Shown in pieces: positions 50,695 to 59,798 of a stretch of 64,000 bases of DNA; position 1 is the stretch's first letter; each line of letters starts with the position of its first letter. Below the pieces are notes generated by a model, which worked only from the letters and a program-made list of their open reading frames with translations, had not been told where the DNA came from and searched no databases. A program made the position numbers and the translations under genes. The stretch is taken from NCBI GenBank assembly GCA_964349065.1, contig CAYGEY010000002.1, positions 1-64,000 of the forward strand, written 5' to 3'. Source of the stretch: CAYGEY01 sp964349065. Lineage in GTDB: Bacteria > Patescibacteriota > Gracilibacteria > 1-14-2-50-48-13.

Positions 50695-51765
50695 TCAACC
50701 CTTCTTCATCAACGCCAAATGCTTCATCAACGTGATAAACAAGGCCATAATACACGGTCCATACACAATCCCGATCGGACCAAAGAGTGTGATCCCGCCT
50801 AAAATCGCCAGGAATATCGCAAGCGGATAAAGCTGCGTCCGTGCATCCAAGAACCTCGGCCTAATTACCGCGTAAAACAAAAAGCTATCGATAAAAATAA
50901 CAGTAATCAAGAACAGCAATGCCATCCACCACGAATTGGAAAAGTATAAAAAGAAAACGCTCGGAATATAAATGATCCAGGTTCCAAGCACTGGAATAAG
51001 CGCTAGAAAAGCGATACAAAGCCCCCAAAGCATCGGGCTCGTAAACCCAAAGAGCCAGAAAACCACAGTCATAATCGCTCCCATAATCAGCGACGACACA
51101 ATACTTCCCATGATCACCGTCTGCCCCACATGCTCCACCGCATCCACGAGATTTTGCGTCTCCTGCTTATTAAACGGCAGAAGGCTTTTGAACTGTTCAA
51201 TTATCATTTCCCCATCGCGCACTAAAAAGTACGTGATGAATAAAAAGAAAAAACTGTTAATCATAATTCCGGCAAGGTTGCTCAAAATAGCAATCGCATT
51301 GTTGTAAATAAGCTGCCCAAACACCTGTACACTATTGCCGATATACGCCCGCATCCCGTCGATCGAAATCTGAATATGCGTCGGTTCAAGAAGGTTGTTT
51401 ATTGCATGTTCCGTTCCTGCAAGTTTGTTGGTGAGTAACGTAAACCCGTCACTCGATAACATCTTTTGTACAAACCCTACAAAGTTAAATGCTTCCAGAC
51501 CCAGCAAAACTATGATCAAGAGCATAGGAATAATAATCACTAACAGTGTCAGCACTGTTGAAATCCCTGCGTATAGACTTTTATTATTCGTCAACTTTTT
51601 CGGCATTGAGGGTTTGATCTTCACGAAAATACTTGCCACGATCGCGGCCAAAATTAGCGGACCGATATATGGCGAAACTAGCCAGACCGTAATAATAATA
51701 ACGACAAAATAAATAAGGCTTCGAACCATTTGTGATGACAGAACATTGATCTCTTTTAAGTCCAT
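50695..51765 (-). CDS. AI-2E family (PerM-like) membrane transporter
   Basis: 356 residues with about seven or eight membrane helices. The family pattern is clear in SSLIMGAIMTVVFWLFGFTSPMLWGLCIAFLALIPVLGTWIIYIPS and in GGITLFGPIGIVYGPCIMALFITL near the C-terminus. Family members export or exchange small molecules; autoinducer-2 export is only one reported role. Confidence 0.88.
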   Translation of the reverse strand: MDLKEINVLSSQMVRSLIYFVVIIITVWLVSPYIGPLILAAIVASIFVKIKPSMPKKLTNNKSLYAGISTVLTLLVIIIPMLLIIVLLGLEAFNFVGFVQKMLSSDGFTLLTNKLAGTEHAINNLLEPTHIQISIDGMRAYIGNSVQVFGQLIYNNAIAILSNLAGIMINSFFFLFITYFLVRDGEMIIEQFKSLLPFNKQETQNLVDAVEHVGQTVIMGSIVSSLIMGAIMTVVFWLFGFTSPMLWGLCIAFLALIPVLGTWIIYIPSVFFLYFSNSWWMALLFLITVIFIDSFLFYAVIRPRFLDARTQLYPLAIFLAILGGITLFGPIGIVYGPCIMALFITLMKHLALMKKG

Positions 51766-51852
51766 TGAGAGTATATTTACTTATAGATATTTTCACTATA
51801 AACAGGAAACTCATTTCATTCTAGATTTTTCTTCGAGATACTTCGCAATCTG

Positions 51853-51861
51853 TGGTATAAT
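51853..51861 (+). promoter_or_regulatory. Extended -10 promoter for the 60-residue gene and pyk
   Basis: TGG followed by perfect TATAAT, about 22 bases before the ATG of the first gene. The same TGGTAT form occurs at 9125, 13393 and 13478. Confidence 0.5.
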
Positions 51862-51883
51862 ACTATGAATCCTAACCAATGAC

Positions 51884-52066
51884 ATGAGTGAAATAGTCCC
51901 TACTTCAGGAGGAAGTCACAGAAAAAAATCAGCCAGTCCGGCAGAGATAGCCAGAAGAAAAAAAATCTGGGCCAAGTTTCCGGAATTGCAAAAGAAGTTT
52001 GAGCTTGAAGAAGCGCAAGATAAGAACGAGGCGGAAAGTCTGCTTGAGGGCATTAATAATAAATAA
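51884..52066 (+). CDS. Small basic hypothetical protein upstream of pyk
   Basis: 60 residues, charged and helical (EIARRKKIWAKFPELQKKFELEEAQDKNEAESLLEG). No family recognised. Four bases separate its stop from the pyk ATG, so it is co-transcribed with pyk. Confidence 0.55.
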   Translation: MSEIVPTSGGSHRKKSASPAEIARRKKIWAKFPELQKKFELEEAQDKNEAESLLEGINNK

Positions 52067-52070
52067 CACT

Positions 52071-53066
52071 ATGATTAGAATAATCACTACACTCGGTCCG
52101 GCTACAGAAACAAAGGAAGCCCTCATCTCACTTGCAAAGGCCGGGGCGAATATCTTCCGATTTAATTTCACGCATGGGACGTATGAGTGGTATGATAATT
52201 TATTTGCGAAGGCTCATGTAGTGAATGATGAACTTGGTGGAAAATTAATATTTATGTTGGATACAAAAGGTCCGGAGGTCCGTACCGGATCGTCTAAAAA
52301 GGAAATCATTATTAAAGAGGGCGAAGTCTATTCCCTGGGAGATGAGGATACTGATATTCCATGTGACTATGCGCCACTTGCACAAAAATGCACTGTTGGA
52401 CAGCTTCTCCACATTGATGGAGGAAAAATTCAAATGATTGTAGAAAAGGTCGAAGGAAACAAAGTATTCGCTCATGCCGAAAATGATGGAGTTATCACAC
52501 CAAAACGACATCTTAATTTACCAGGGGTGTATTTGGACTTACCTATTCTTTCAGATATTGATAAAGAAGATGTGGCATTTGGGATCAAACATGGCATCCA
52601 CAGAATAGCCGCGAGTTTTGTCAGCTCTGCAAAAGATATTGCAGATATTCGCAAATTTGTTGCCACGCAAACTAATAGAAAAATTGAAATCATTGCGAAA
52701 ATAGAATCAGTAACAGGTATCAAAAATATCGATGAAATCATAGATGCTTCTGATGGCATTATGATTGCCCGTGGTGACCTTGCTGTGGAAACGTCTTTTG
52801 AAAAATTACCTGTCTACCAACACATGATTATCCAAAAATGTTTAGTAGCTCATAAACCGTTTATTGTCGCGACACAGCTTTTGGCAAGCATGGTTACAAA
52901 TACAACACCCACACGGGCGGAGGCATCTGATGTCGGAAACAGTGTGTACGCCGGAGCAGATGCCATTATGCTTTCAGAGGAGACTTCTGTTGGTGAACAT
53001 CCCTTTCTTTGTGTTGAAACGATGCGAAAAATCGCGAATGCGGTGGAAAGTGATATGGGGAAATAA
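52071..53066 (+). CDS. pyk: Pyruvate kinase, short form
   Basis: 331 residues from the ATG at 52071 (MIRIITTLGPAT). Catalytic parts are present: FNFTHGTYEWY, MLDTKGPEVRTG, IIAKIESVTGIKNIDEII, IMIARGDLAVE and NSVYAGADAIMLSEETSVGEHP. The C-terminal regulatory domain of about 120-140 residues is missing, so fructose-bisphosphate-type allosteric control is unlikely. It makes ATP and pyruvate from phosphoenolpyruvate. A structured RNA directly follows the stop. Confidence 0.93.
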   Translation: MIRIITTLGPATETKEALISLAKAGANIFRFNFTHGTYEWYDNLFAKAHVVNDELGGKLIFMLDTKGPEVRTGSSKKEIIIKEGEVYSLGDEDTDIPCDYAPLAQKCTVGQLLHIDGGKIQMIVEKVEGNKVFAHAENDGVITPKRHLNLPGVYLDLPILSDIDKEDVAFGIKHGIHRIAASFVSSAKDIADIRKFVATQTNRKIEIIAKIESVTGIKNIDEIIDASDGIMIARGDLAVETSFEKLPVYQHMIIQKCLVAHKPFIVATQLLASMVTNTTPTRAEASDVGNSVYAGADAIMLSEETSVGEHPFLCVETMRKIANAVESDMGK

Positions 53067-53067
53067 A

Positions 53068-53147
53068 ATAAGTAAAAGATACCCTAGACTCGATTCTTGT
53101 CGGAACGAACGTGGAGACAATTGAGAGTCGGGTACTTTTACTTTTTT
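53068..53147 (+). ncRNA. Structured RNA element, copy B, after pyk
   Basis: Begins right after the pyk TAA. Outer helix AAGTAAAAG with CTTTTACTT and TACCC/GGGTA; inner helices GACTC/GAGTC and TTGTC/GACAA; loop containing GAACGTG. Compared with copy A at 45453-45539, three inner base pairs have changed on both sides while the loop and the strings CGATTCTTG and CAATTGAG stay identical. A T run (CTTTTTTATT) follows, so it can also terminate transcription. Confidence 0.6.
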
Positions 53148-53157
53148 ATTGTATCTT

Positions 53158-54930
53158 CTAAATAGCTTTCAACTGTTCAAACAACTTCTCAATCACCTTC
53201 ATACCTTTGTTGTAAAACTCACTTGTCCCAAACTCAATCCCGAAGACTGATTTAATCATGTCATGAGGGGACTTACTTGATCCAAGTGATAAAAATTGCT
53301 CATACTTTGGAATAAAATCTGCAGGATTTTCTAAGTATTGTTCGTACAGACAGAGCACCACCAACAAACTCATCGGATACGTGAAGTAATAAAACGGCGT
53401 CTGGAAAATATGGGGAATACGAGCCCATGCATAGCGATCAAGATCGGTGCCGATGATATCTTTCCCTTTCACTTCATTGGAAAACCCTTCCCAAATATCA
53501 CACATTTCTTCTGGAGAAAGAACACCCTTTGCCAATTTTTCATGCACAACAATTTCAAATCTCGTCACAGTGAGAGCACTCATGGTACAATACAAAAGAT
53601 CTTCAATGTGGTGTGAAAGGAGACTGCGTTTTTCCTCCCTGTCAGTGAGAGTTTTCATGTAATGATCAAGTAACAGAAGCTCTGCAAATTGAGATGCAGA
53701 TTCAGCAATTACTTTGGAATGATTACGAAGAAGGTATGGCTGATGTTCCTGAGTTAAAAGAGAATGAACTCCGTGACCAAGCTCATGGATCATCGTAAAT
53801 ACTTCCCGAATCTTTGGTTGGTAGTTGAGTAGAATAAACGGATGTTCATACATCGACCATGAATATGCGCCGGCATATTTATTCCCTCCTTCGCGTGCAT
53901 CGATCCAGCTGTTATCAAAAAATTGTTTTGCAAGACTTGCGAACTTTTCTGAAAATCCTGAAAAAGTGGCGAGGACCGTTTCTTTGGCAGTATCAAATGG
54001 GATAGGTGCTTCATGCGTAGAAAGTGGAGCCCCCATATCATACACATACATTTCTTCTAACCCAAGTTCTTTCTTTTTCCACGCATAATACTCGTGGTAC
54101 AGTGGGATGTACTCTTTTATAACTTCAATCATCTCTTTTGTATCTGAGTCTGCCACTTCATCCCCCATAGCTGAACGGAAAAGACCGTTCGGGTAGCCAC
54201 GTACATCCTTTGAATCTTGTTCAAAACTGCTCACCACCTGTGCATATGTGTATCCCAAAATATGCATGGTATCTTTGAACGGTTGTTTCATCAATTTGGA
54301 GGCCTGTTTACGCAGGTCTCTATTTGGAGAGGAGAGATAGTTCTTCAAAAGAGATTGATTCATCTTAATCTTTTTTCCTTCATCTTCGATTTCTCCAAAA
54401 TCAAAATGGGAAACTAATTCTGTGTGCATATTACGCCATCCCTCCTGCGCAAAACGGTCTTTGCTGATTAAAAGCATTTCAGATTTTTCATCTAACGTGT
54501 ATTTTTCATACAATTTCACCACTTCAAAAAATCGTTGATATCTTGCCAGATTTTCATCATGTGAAAATTTTTCTATTTCTTCTGTAGGAATTTTTTTCAA
54601 GAATTGAGAAAACCATTCGAGCTTGCCTTCCACTTCTGTGAGGAGCGCGGTTGCAGAATCAAACGCTTTTTTTGCATCGGTGTTTTTTGTATCAACGTCA
54701 TATTGCATTCGGGCAAAAGCATAATAGTGAAGTACTTGCACTTCAATCTCCTCATACGCTTTAAGGCTTTCAAATAAATGATTTGTATCTATGGGTATTG
54801 CTGACAGATGGGAACGTTTTTCTTCAAAATCTTTCAAGGCTGTCTCAAGGTTCTTGGGTGCATCAAGATATTCTTTACTATCAAAACTCGTAAATAAATC
54901 AGTAAGATCCCACATTGGAAGTGTCGACAT
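53158..54930 (-). CDS. pepF: Oligoendopeptidase F-like M3 metallopeptidase
   Basis: 590 residues, normal PepF length. Zinc motif HELGHGVHSLL near residue 385 with the distal Glu in VIAESASQFAELLLLDHY. N-terminal helical domain and the YAFARMQYDVDT region match the M3B family. It cleaves short peptides in the cytoplasm. Convergent with pyk. Confidence 0.94.
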   Translation of the reverse strand: MSTLPMWDLTDLFTSFDSKEYLDAPKNLETALKDFEEKRSHLSAIPIDTNHLFESLKAYEEIEVQVLHYYAFARMQYDVDTKNTDAKKAFDSATALLTEVEGKLEWFSQFLKKIPTEEIEKFSHDENLARYQRFFEVVKLYEKYTLDEKSEMLLISKDRFAQEGWRNMHTELVSHFDFGEIEDEGKKIKMNQSLLKNYLSSPNRDLRKQASKLMKQPFKDTMHILGYTYAQVVSSFEQDSKDVRGYPNGLFRSAMGDEVADSDTKEMIEVIKEYIPLYHEYYAWKKKELGLEEMYVYDMGAPLSTHEAPIPFDTAKETVLATFSGFSEKFASLAKQFFDNSWIDAREGGNKYAGAYSWSMYEHPFILLNYQPKIREVFTMIHELGHGVHSLLTQEHQPYLLRNHSKVIAESASQFAELLLLDHYMKTLTDREEKRSLLSHHIEDLLYCTMSALTVTRFEIVVHEKLAKGVLSPEEMCDIWEGFSNEVKGKDIIGTDLDRYAWARIPHIFQTPFYYFTYPMSLLVVLCLYEQYLENPADFIPKYEQFLSLGSSKSPHDMIKSVFGIEFGTSEFYNKGMKVIEKLFEQLKAI

Positions 54931-55044
54931 GTTGTACTTGTAAATTTTAGTACGCTTAGTATCACAAAAATTTGAAAAAAGAAAAGACCTTGTTCTTTGT
55001 TTGTGTATAATTTACACTTATTATGAAGATTGTAAAAACAAATC

Positions 55045-55686
55045 ATGACAAAAACAGCATTATTACTCATTGATATACAAAATGATTTTCTTCCCGGTGG
55101 CTCCCTTTCAGTTCATGAAGGTGATCAGGTGATACCTGTTGCAAATGAACTTATTATTTTTGCACGTAAGCATAATTGGCTTGTCATAGCGACGCAGGAT
55201 TGGCACCCGAAAAATCATAGGAGTTTTGCTATCAACAATCCTGGAGCGAAAGTTTATGATAAAGGAGTGCTCGATGGTCTCCCACAAGTTTGGTGGCCTG
55301 TGCACTGCGTTCAGGGTTCACATGGGGCAAAGATTGCGAAGGAGTTACTGAAACCTGATATTGTTATTCAAAAAGGCATGCATCCCAATATAGATAGTTA
55401 CAGCGGTTTTTTTGATAACGCTCACAGGGCGAAAACTGAGCTTGATGATTTGCTCAAAAAACATCATGCACAGAAGCTTGTTATTTTGGGCATTGCAACT
55501 GATTACTGTGTGAAATATACGGTGTTGGATGGACTGTCTCTGGGATATGAAGTTATGGTTGTCACAGACGGTTGTCGAGGTGTGGATATGCCGAATGGGA
55601 GCTGTGATGAGGCGTTTGCAGAGATGAAAAAATCCGGAGCGATTTTGGCAACATTAGATAAAACTATAAAAAACTTGCAATTGTAG
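55045..55686 (+). CDS. pncA: Nicotinamidase
   Basis: 213 residues. Catalytic triad positions: D10 in LLIDIQNDF, the Lys in VIQKGMHPNIDSYSGF and the Cys in ILGIATDYCVKYT. Metal site DWHPKNH near 51-57. It converts nicotinamide to nicotinate for NAD salvage. TGTGTATAAT at 55002-55011 is a likely extended -10. Confidence 0.93.
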   Translation: MTKTALLLIDIQNDFLPGGSLSVHEGDQVIPVANELIIFARKHNWLVIATQDWHPKNHRSFAINNPGAKVYDKGVLDGLPQVWWPVHCVQGSHGAKIAKELLKPDIVIQKGMHPNIDSYSGFFDNAHRAKTELDDLLKKHHAQKLVILGIATDYCVKYTVLDGLSLGYEVMVVTDGCRGVDMPNGSCDEAFAEMKKSGAILATLDKTIKNLQL

Positions 55687-55735
55687 CGCTTTTTCTTATG
55701 ATTCTCTCATAAAAGTATCATATTATCGTTTTACT

Positions 55736-56650
55736 ATGGCACTCTCACACGAACACCCTTATGCAGTACTCCTCTATTATAAATTTGTCGATATTGCAGA
55801 TCCACATACAGTTGTGTATGACCATCTGACGGTGTGTAAAAATCTTAACCTTTTGGGAAGGATTTATATTTCAGAAGAAGGAATAAACGGGACATGCAGT
55901 GGGAAAGTTGAAGATTTGGAAAAGTATTTGAAATACATGAAGAAGCATCCGCTTTTTGAAGATACAAAGTTTAAAATAGATAATGTAAATGAGCATGCAT
56001 TTCGAAAAATATTTGTGCGATATCGTCCGGAAATTGTGGCTTCTGATTTGTTTGATGCAGTTCATCCGAAAGAAGGCGGAAAGCATTTATCCCCGGCTCA
56101 GTGGCAGGAGATGGCAAAAAATGATCCGGATGCTGTGATGTTTGACGCAAGAAATAATTATGAATCAGTGATCGGGACATTTGAAGGTGCTGTAGTACCA
56201 AATACAGAGAGGTTTCGTGATTTGAAAGATATGGTGGACGAAGGAAAATTTGATGAATTGAAAGATAAGAAATTAATGATGTTTTGTACCGGCGGAATAC
56301 GATGCGAAAAGATCAGCGCTTATTTTAAAAAGAAGGGGTTTAATGATGTGTACCAGCTCGATGGTGGGATAGTGAGTTATGCGAAAAAAATTCCGGAGGA
56401 GGAAAGGCTATTTAAAGGAAAATGTTTTGTGTTTGATGATAGGATTGCCGTGCCGATCACGAAAGATGTATTGTCGGAGTGCTACCACTGCGGCGTAGCA
56501 TGTGACCGGTATTTAAATTGTACGAATGCAGAGTGTAATGAACTTTTTTTATGCTGTGATGATTGTGAAGTAATGACAGGGCATGCATGCAGTGAGGCAT
56601 GTGCAGCACAGCCACGAGCAGAGTGGAAGAGGAAAGATTTGGTGGGGTAG
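55736..56650 (+). CDS. trhO: tRNA uridine(34) hydroxylase TrhO (rhodanese-like)
   Basis: 304 residues. N-terminal ferredoxin-like part with GRIYISEEGINGTCSGK, rhodanese domain with the catalytic Cys in MFCTGGIRCEKISAYF, and a Cys-rich C-terminal region (CYHCGVACDRYLNCTNAECNELFLCCDDC) typical of the YceA/TrhO family, possibly metal-binding. It makes 5-hydroxyuridine at the wobble position of tRNAs using O2, notable next to an anaerobic ribonucleotide reductase. Confidence 0.92.
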   Translation: MALSHEHPYAVLLYYKFVDIADPHTVVYDHLTVCKNLNLLGRIYISEEGINGTCSGKVEDLEKYLKYMKKHPLFEDTKFKIDNVNEHAFRKIFVRYRPEIVASDLFDAVHPKEGGKHLSPAQWQEMAKNDPDAVMFDARNNYESVIGTFEGAVVPNTERFRDLKDMVDEGKFDELKDKKLMMFCTGGIRCEKISAYFKKKGFNDVYQLDGGIVSYAKKIPEEERLFKGKCFVFDDRIAVPITKDVLSECYHCGVACDRYLNCTNAECNELFLCCDDCEVMTGHACSEACAAQPRAEWKRKDLVG

Positions 56651-56731
56651 ATTTTTTTGTTTTTTTGCTTGCAGAATACTGATTTCTGAGTATTTTTCTG
56701 CACGTCTTTAAAAAATAAAAAGGATATTACC

Positions 56732-56998
56732 TTGATCACAGCTCAAAAATCAGAAATTTCTCAGGTATTTAGAGATTTTGCTCAAAAGAGACATAACATA
56801 AAAATTCAAACAATTTTTGGAGGAACTCCAACAAATTTTACCAGCAACAAGGCACTCAATGATGCTCTGAAAGAAGCTCAAGCAAACCAGCAACAAGCAC
56901 AAATCACCTGGAACTTGATTGTCTTCAACTACCACCATGTACATTTGTTTCCACAGGGTGGAAATCAAAGGATTGTGGTGACCAAAAAATATAAATAA
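56732..56998 (+). CDS. Small hypothetical protein, paralogue of 57824-58102
   Basis: 88 residues from a TTG at 56732 with AAGGA eight bases upstream. The first ATG-free frame makes TTG the only sensible start. FRDFAQKRHNIKIQ, NKALNDALKEA and TWNLIVFNYHHVHL line up with FREYARKNYGIEIG, VAALNEAFRKA and VWNFEFCYLYVHL of the gene at 57824. No known family. Own terminator. Confidence 0.6.
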   Translation: MITAQKSEISQVFRDFAQKRHNIKIQTIFGGTPTNFTSNKALNDALKEAQANQQQAQITWNLIVFNYHHVHLFPQGGNQRIVVTKKYK

Positions 56999-57013
56999 AG
57001 AAAATACATGATA

Positions 57014-57045
57014 AGAACCCTTCCGGTTAACTGGAAGGGTTCTTT
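57014..57045. terminator. Bidirectional intrinsic terminator
   Basis: Perfect 12-bp stem AAGAACCCTTCC / GGAAGGGTTCTT between two convergent genes; T-rich sequence follows on the plus strand. Confidence 0.85.
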
Positions 57046-57054
57046 AACTGTTTT

Positions 57055-57663
57055 TTAGATGTTGCTATTCAATAGTGCATCAACCTCTTGCCAGGCAGAA
57101 CCTATATCAGTTATATTATCTTCGAACGAATCTTCCAGTCCCTTCCTTCGAATAAATACTACAAGTAACTGACCAACATAGGCATGGAGCTTCACAAGAT
57201 AATTTACTGCATCTTCAGTTGGCATTGCAATGAGCTTGTCAATCTTCAACAGTGAAGTATCTGACTCATTTTTAGCCAAAGATGAGCATTCACATACAAC
57301 TACTTCTATCTGTTTTTCCTCAATCTCTTTTTCTAAAAGGCATTTCAGCCAAGAATAGGCTTTCGATCCTTTCATTGCTCTTTTCGCCATTCTCTCTGCT
57401 ACCGGGTCGCTGTCAGATTGATAGAATGCATAGATATTTTTTATGTTTTCATGAACCTTTTGTAATTCTTCCTCTGTAAATTTAATGCTTACATCAAGCA
57501 ATTCTTGACGAATCACACTCAGCGCTGGCCGGTCTAGATTTTTCAATAAATGAAATCTTTTGCCGACATACTTTGACATCACAGTGATAGCTCTCAAGAC
57601 AGGTTCATTTCCATAGAGAAAATCTAAATGTTTGATTAGTCTATTTAGATCAATTTCTAACAT
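57055..57663 (-). CDS. Hypothetical helical protein
   Basis: 202 residues, mostly helical, no membrane segment or recognised family. AGGAG lies eight bases before the ATG. Sits between the two paralogous small genes and in the opposite direction. A faint resemblance in composition to the 43263-43709 protein is not strong enough to call homology. Confidence 0.6.
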   Translation of the reverse strand: MLEIDLNRLIKHLDFLYGNEPVLRAITVMSKYVGKRFHLLKNLDRPALSVIRQELLDVSIKFTEEELQKVHENIKNIYAFYQSDSDPVAERMAKRAMKGSKAYSWLKCLLEKEIEEKQIEVVVCECSSLAKNESDTSLLKIDKLIAMPTEDAVNYLVKLHAYVGQLLVVFIRRKGLEDSFEDNITDIGSAWQEVDALLNSNI

Positions 57664-57823
57664 ATTTTTTGCTCCTAGTTTCTTTCGTTTTTTTACACAA
57701 TAATTTATATTTGTTTTATGTCAACTCCAACGCCACTCAGAAACGAATATATATACATTTTCAAAGTATTTACAAAAAGATTTTTTATATTTATATTATT
57801 ATAAAAAAGGAAACATATCTAAC

Positions 57824-58102
57824 ATGTATGAATCTGAAAAAGATTTCAGAGAATATGCACGAAAAAACTATGGAATCGAAATCGGTATAATTCACGATCA
57901 GATTCCTTATAATTTTCAAAATCTTCCTCATGTAGTTGCCGCACTAAATGAAGCATTTAGAAAAGCAAATACCGTCTGGAATTTTGAATTTTGTTATTTG
58001 TACGTACATTTGACTACAAACACTCCTAATATATGCAATAGAAAAGTATATAAGAATGGAGTGTTTGAGGAAAATGAGTGGAGTCCACCTCTTCAAAGCT
58101 AA
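57824..58102 (+). CDS. Small hypothetical protein, paralogue of 56732-56998
   Basis: 92 residues. AAAAAAGGA upstream of the ATG. Core VAALNEAFRKANTVWNFEFCYLYVHL matches the paralogue at 56732, with five residues fewer in the middle helix. The C-terminal 25 residues differ. Followed by a hairpin terminator. Confidence 0.6.
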   Translation: MYESEKDFREYARKNYGIEIGIIHDQIPYNFQNLPHVVAALNEAFRKANTVWNFEFCYLYVHLTTNTPNICNRKVYKNGVFEENEWSPPLQS

Positions 58103-58139
58103 AAGTCTGTTTGAGAAATTCAATTTTTCAGACAGACTT
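58103..58139 (+). terminator. Hairpin terminator
   Basis: AAGTCTGT pairs with ACAGACTT immediately after the stop codon, with further pairing inside. Confidence 0.65.
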
Positions 58140-58160
58140 ATTCAAAAATGTTAAATATAT

Positions 58161-58925
58161 TTACTTTAACTCCAACACCACCGGGCAATGATCTGATCCT
58201 CTGAGATCATTCCTGATTGTAATCCCCTTAATATCCGGCACTACATCCTCAGATACCACGAAATAATCAATCCTCCACCCGACATTGTTATCCCGTGCGC
58301 GAAATCGTTGATCCCACCACGTATATACATCCTTAGTCTCCGGGTTGAGATGTCTCCATACGTCTACATACCCGTTTTCTAAAAGCTTGGTAAACCATTC
58401 TCTCTCCATTGGTAAAAATCCGGAGTTGTTCACATTCGCCTTTGGTCGCGCCAAATCAATCTCATTGTGCGCAACATTAAAGTCTCCACATGAGATTATT
58501 TTTTGGCCTTTTGCACGCTCCTTATTAAACACATCAATCATATATTCACTAAACCGCATTTTGTAATCCAGTCGCTCCGGACCACTTCCCCCATTTGGGA
58601 AATATATTCCATATATCGAATACTTCCCGATCACAGCTTTGATCACGCGACCCTCAATATCAAACTCAGGATTCTCAATCCCATTCTCCACTTTGTCCGG
58701 GGTGATCCGAGTAAACAACGCCGTCCCGCTATACCCCTTCCTCTCCGCCGGATTCCAATATGTTTTGTAATGCTCGTGCTCCAATAATTCCTTTCCCAAC
58801 TGATCAACCTGTGCCTTAATTTCTTGTAAAAACACTAGCTCAGGAGCCTCTTCATGAAGCATTTCTAAAAACCCTTTTTTGAGAATAGCACGGACACCGT
58901 TGACATTGAACGTCATGATTTTCAT
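58161..58925 (-). CDS. xthA: Exodeoxyribonuclease III / AP endonuclease
   Basis: 254 residues. MKIMTFNVNGVRA start, catalytic LVFLQEIKAQ, GDFNVAHNEIDLARP and the terminal GSDHCPVVLEL with the catalytic His, plus RIDYFVVS. It cuts DNA at abasic sites in base-excision repair and removes 3' blocks. Confidence 0.94.
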   Translation of the reverse strand: MKIMTFNVNGVRAILKKGFLEMLHEEAPELVFLQEIKAQVDQLGKELLEHEHYKTYWNPAERKGYSGTALFTRITPDKVENGIENPEFDIEGRVIKAVIGKYSIYGIYFPNGGSGPERLDYKMRFSEYMIDVFNKERAKGQKIISCGDFNVAHNEIDLARPKANVNNSGFLPMEREWFTKLLENGYVDVWRHLNPETKDVYTWWDQRFRARDNNVGWRIDYFVVSEDVVPDIKGITIRNDLRGSDHCPVVLELK

Positions 58926-59013
58926 GGTAGCGATGTGAGAAATATTGCGAAAGTAGTATGGCGGGGAAGGTGGATGTGTGCAAGATTATGGTGGATTTTG
59001 TGAATAAATTCTC

Positions 59014-59041
59014 TTGCGTTTGCGGTGATGATTAGTAAAAT
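59014..59041 (+). promoter_or_regulatory. Promoter of the tRNA-Gly gene
   Basis: TTGCGT (59014-59019), 16-bp spacer, TAAAAT (59036-59041), ending 18 bases before the tRNA. Confidence 0.5.
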
Positions 59042-59059
59042 ACCTTCAGTTCATAGCGT

Positions 59060-59135
59060 GCGGGTATAGTTCAATTGGCTAGAATTACTGCCTTCCAAGC
59101 AGTCTATATGGGTTCGAGTCCCATTACCCGCTCCA
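59060..59135 (+). tRNA. tRNA-Gly (anticodon TCC)
   Basis: Full cloverleaf. Acceptor GCGGGTA pairs with TACCCGC (59125-59131), anticodon stem ACTGC/GCAGT around loop CTTCCAA with anticodon TCC at 59094-59096, T arm ATGGG-TTCGAGT-CCCAT. The CCA end is encoded (59133-59135). Single tRNA gene with its own promoter. Confidence 0.97.
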
Positions 59136-59147
59136 GAATTAGAAAAT

Positions 59148-59690
59148 CTATAAACCTTGTTTTTCAAGTATTTCATCTATTGAGCTTGAGAGGTCTTTGA
59201 TCGTACCGTTATTCATAATGCTATAATCAGCAAGTTTCATACATTCAAAAAGCCTTTGAACAGTGCCCGAATTCTCTAAACGCTCACGTTCAATAAACTC
59301 TTCCAAAGAATCAGCTTCACCTAACTTCCCCCTATCTTTTACTCTTTCAAATCGTGTTTTTGGATCAGCATCAATACTAATAAGAAAAAAATCTGAATTT
59401 TTCCTCAGAAAATCAATTTGCTCCAGCATTCTCATACCTGTAATTATCCCAATGGAATTTATTTGATCCAGTATATATTCAGCAAGATAAGTCGGCCCTT
59501 TTTCCTGAGAGATTGTTCTTCCTATTTCAATGAGAGTCTCCCTTGTAGTTGAAAGCCCTTTTGATAATGCGATATCTTTAATAGGTTGGCTTATCTGAAA
59601 ATGTCCGGCTCCTGTTTTCTTGGCAATATATTCTGCGCATGTGTCTTTACCAACTCCTATTGGACCGATTATGCCTATGACTTTTTTCAT
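59148..59690 (-). CDS. P-loop (deoxy)nucleotide kinase-like protein
   Basis: 180 residues from the ATG at 59690; an upstream extension is not convincing. P-loop GPIGVGKDT at 9-17, then QISQPIKDIALSKG, a lid-like region ERVKDRGKLGEADSLEEFIERE and LADYSIMNNGT, the pattern of nucleoside-monophosphate/dephospho-CoA-kinase-like enzymes. The GKDT loop and following PIKD resemble phage T4-type deoxynucleoside monophosphate kinases. It is divergent from the thymidylate-synthase-family gene, suggesting a joint role in dNMP metabolism (inference). Confidence 0.7.
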   Translation of the reverse strand: MKKVIGIIGPIGVGKDTCAEYIAKKTGAGHFQISQPIKDIALSKGLSTTRETLIEIGRTISQEKGPTYLAEYILDQINSIGIITGMRMLEQIDFLRKNSDFFLISIDADPKTRFERVKDRGKLGEADSLEEFIERERLENSGTVQRLFECMKLADYSIMNNGTIKDLSSSIDEILEKQGL

Positions 59691-59798
59691 GGATTGAATA
59701 CAAATTATGTGAGCATGATAAAGCAAGATTGATTCAAACACAATTCCATTTACTAAAAACTAAAACATTATAGGTTGTTTTATATTCCAAGAATAATA

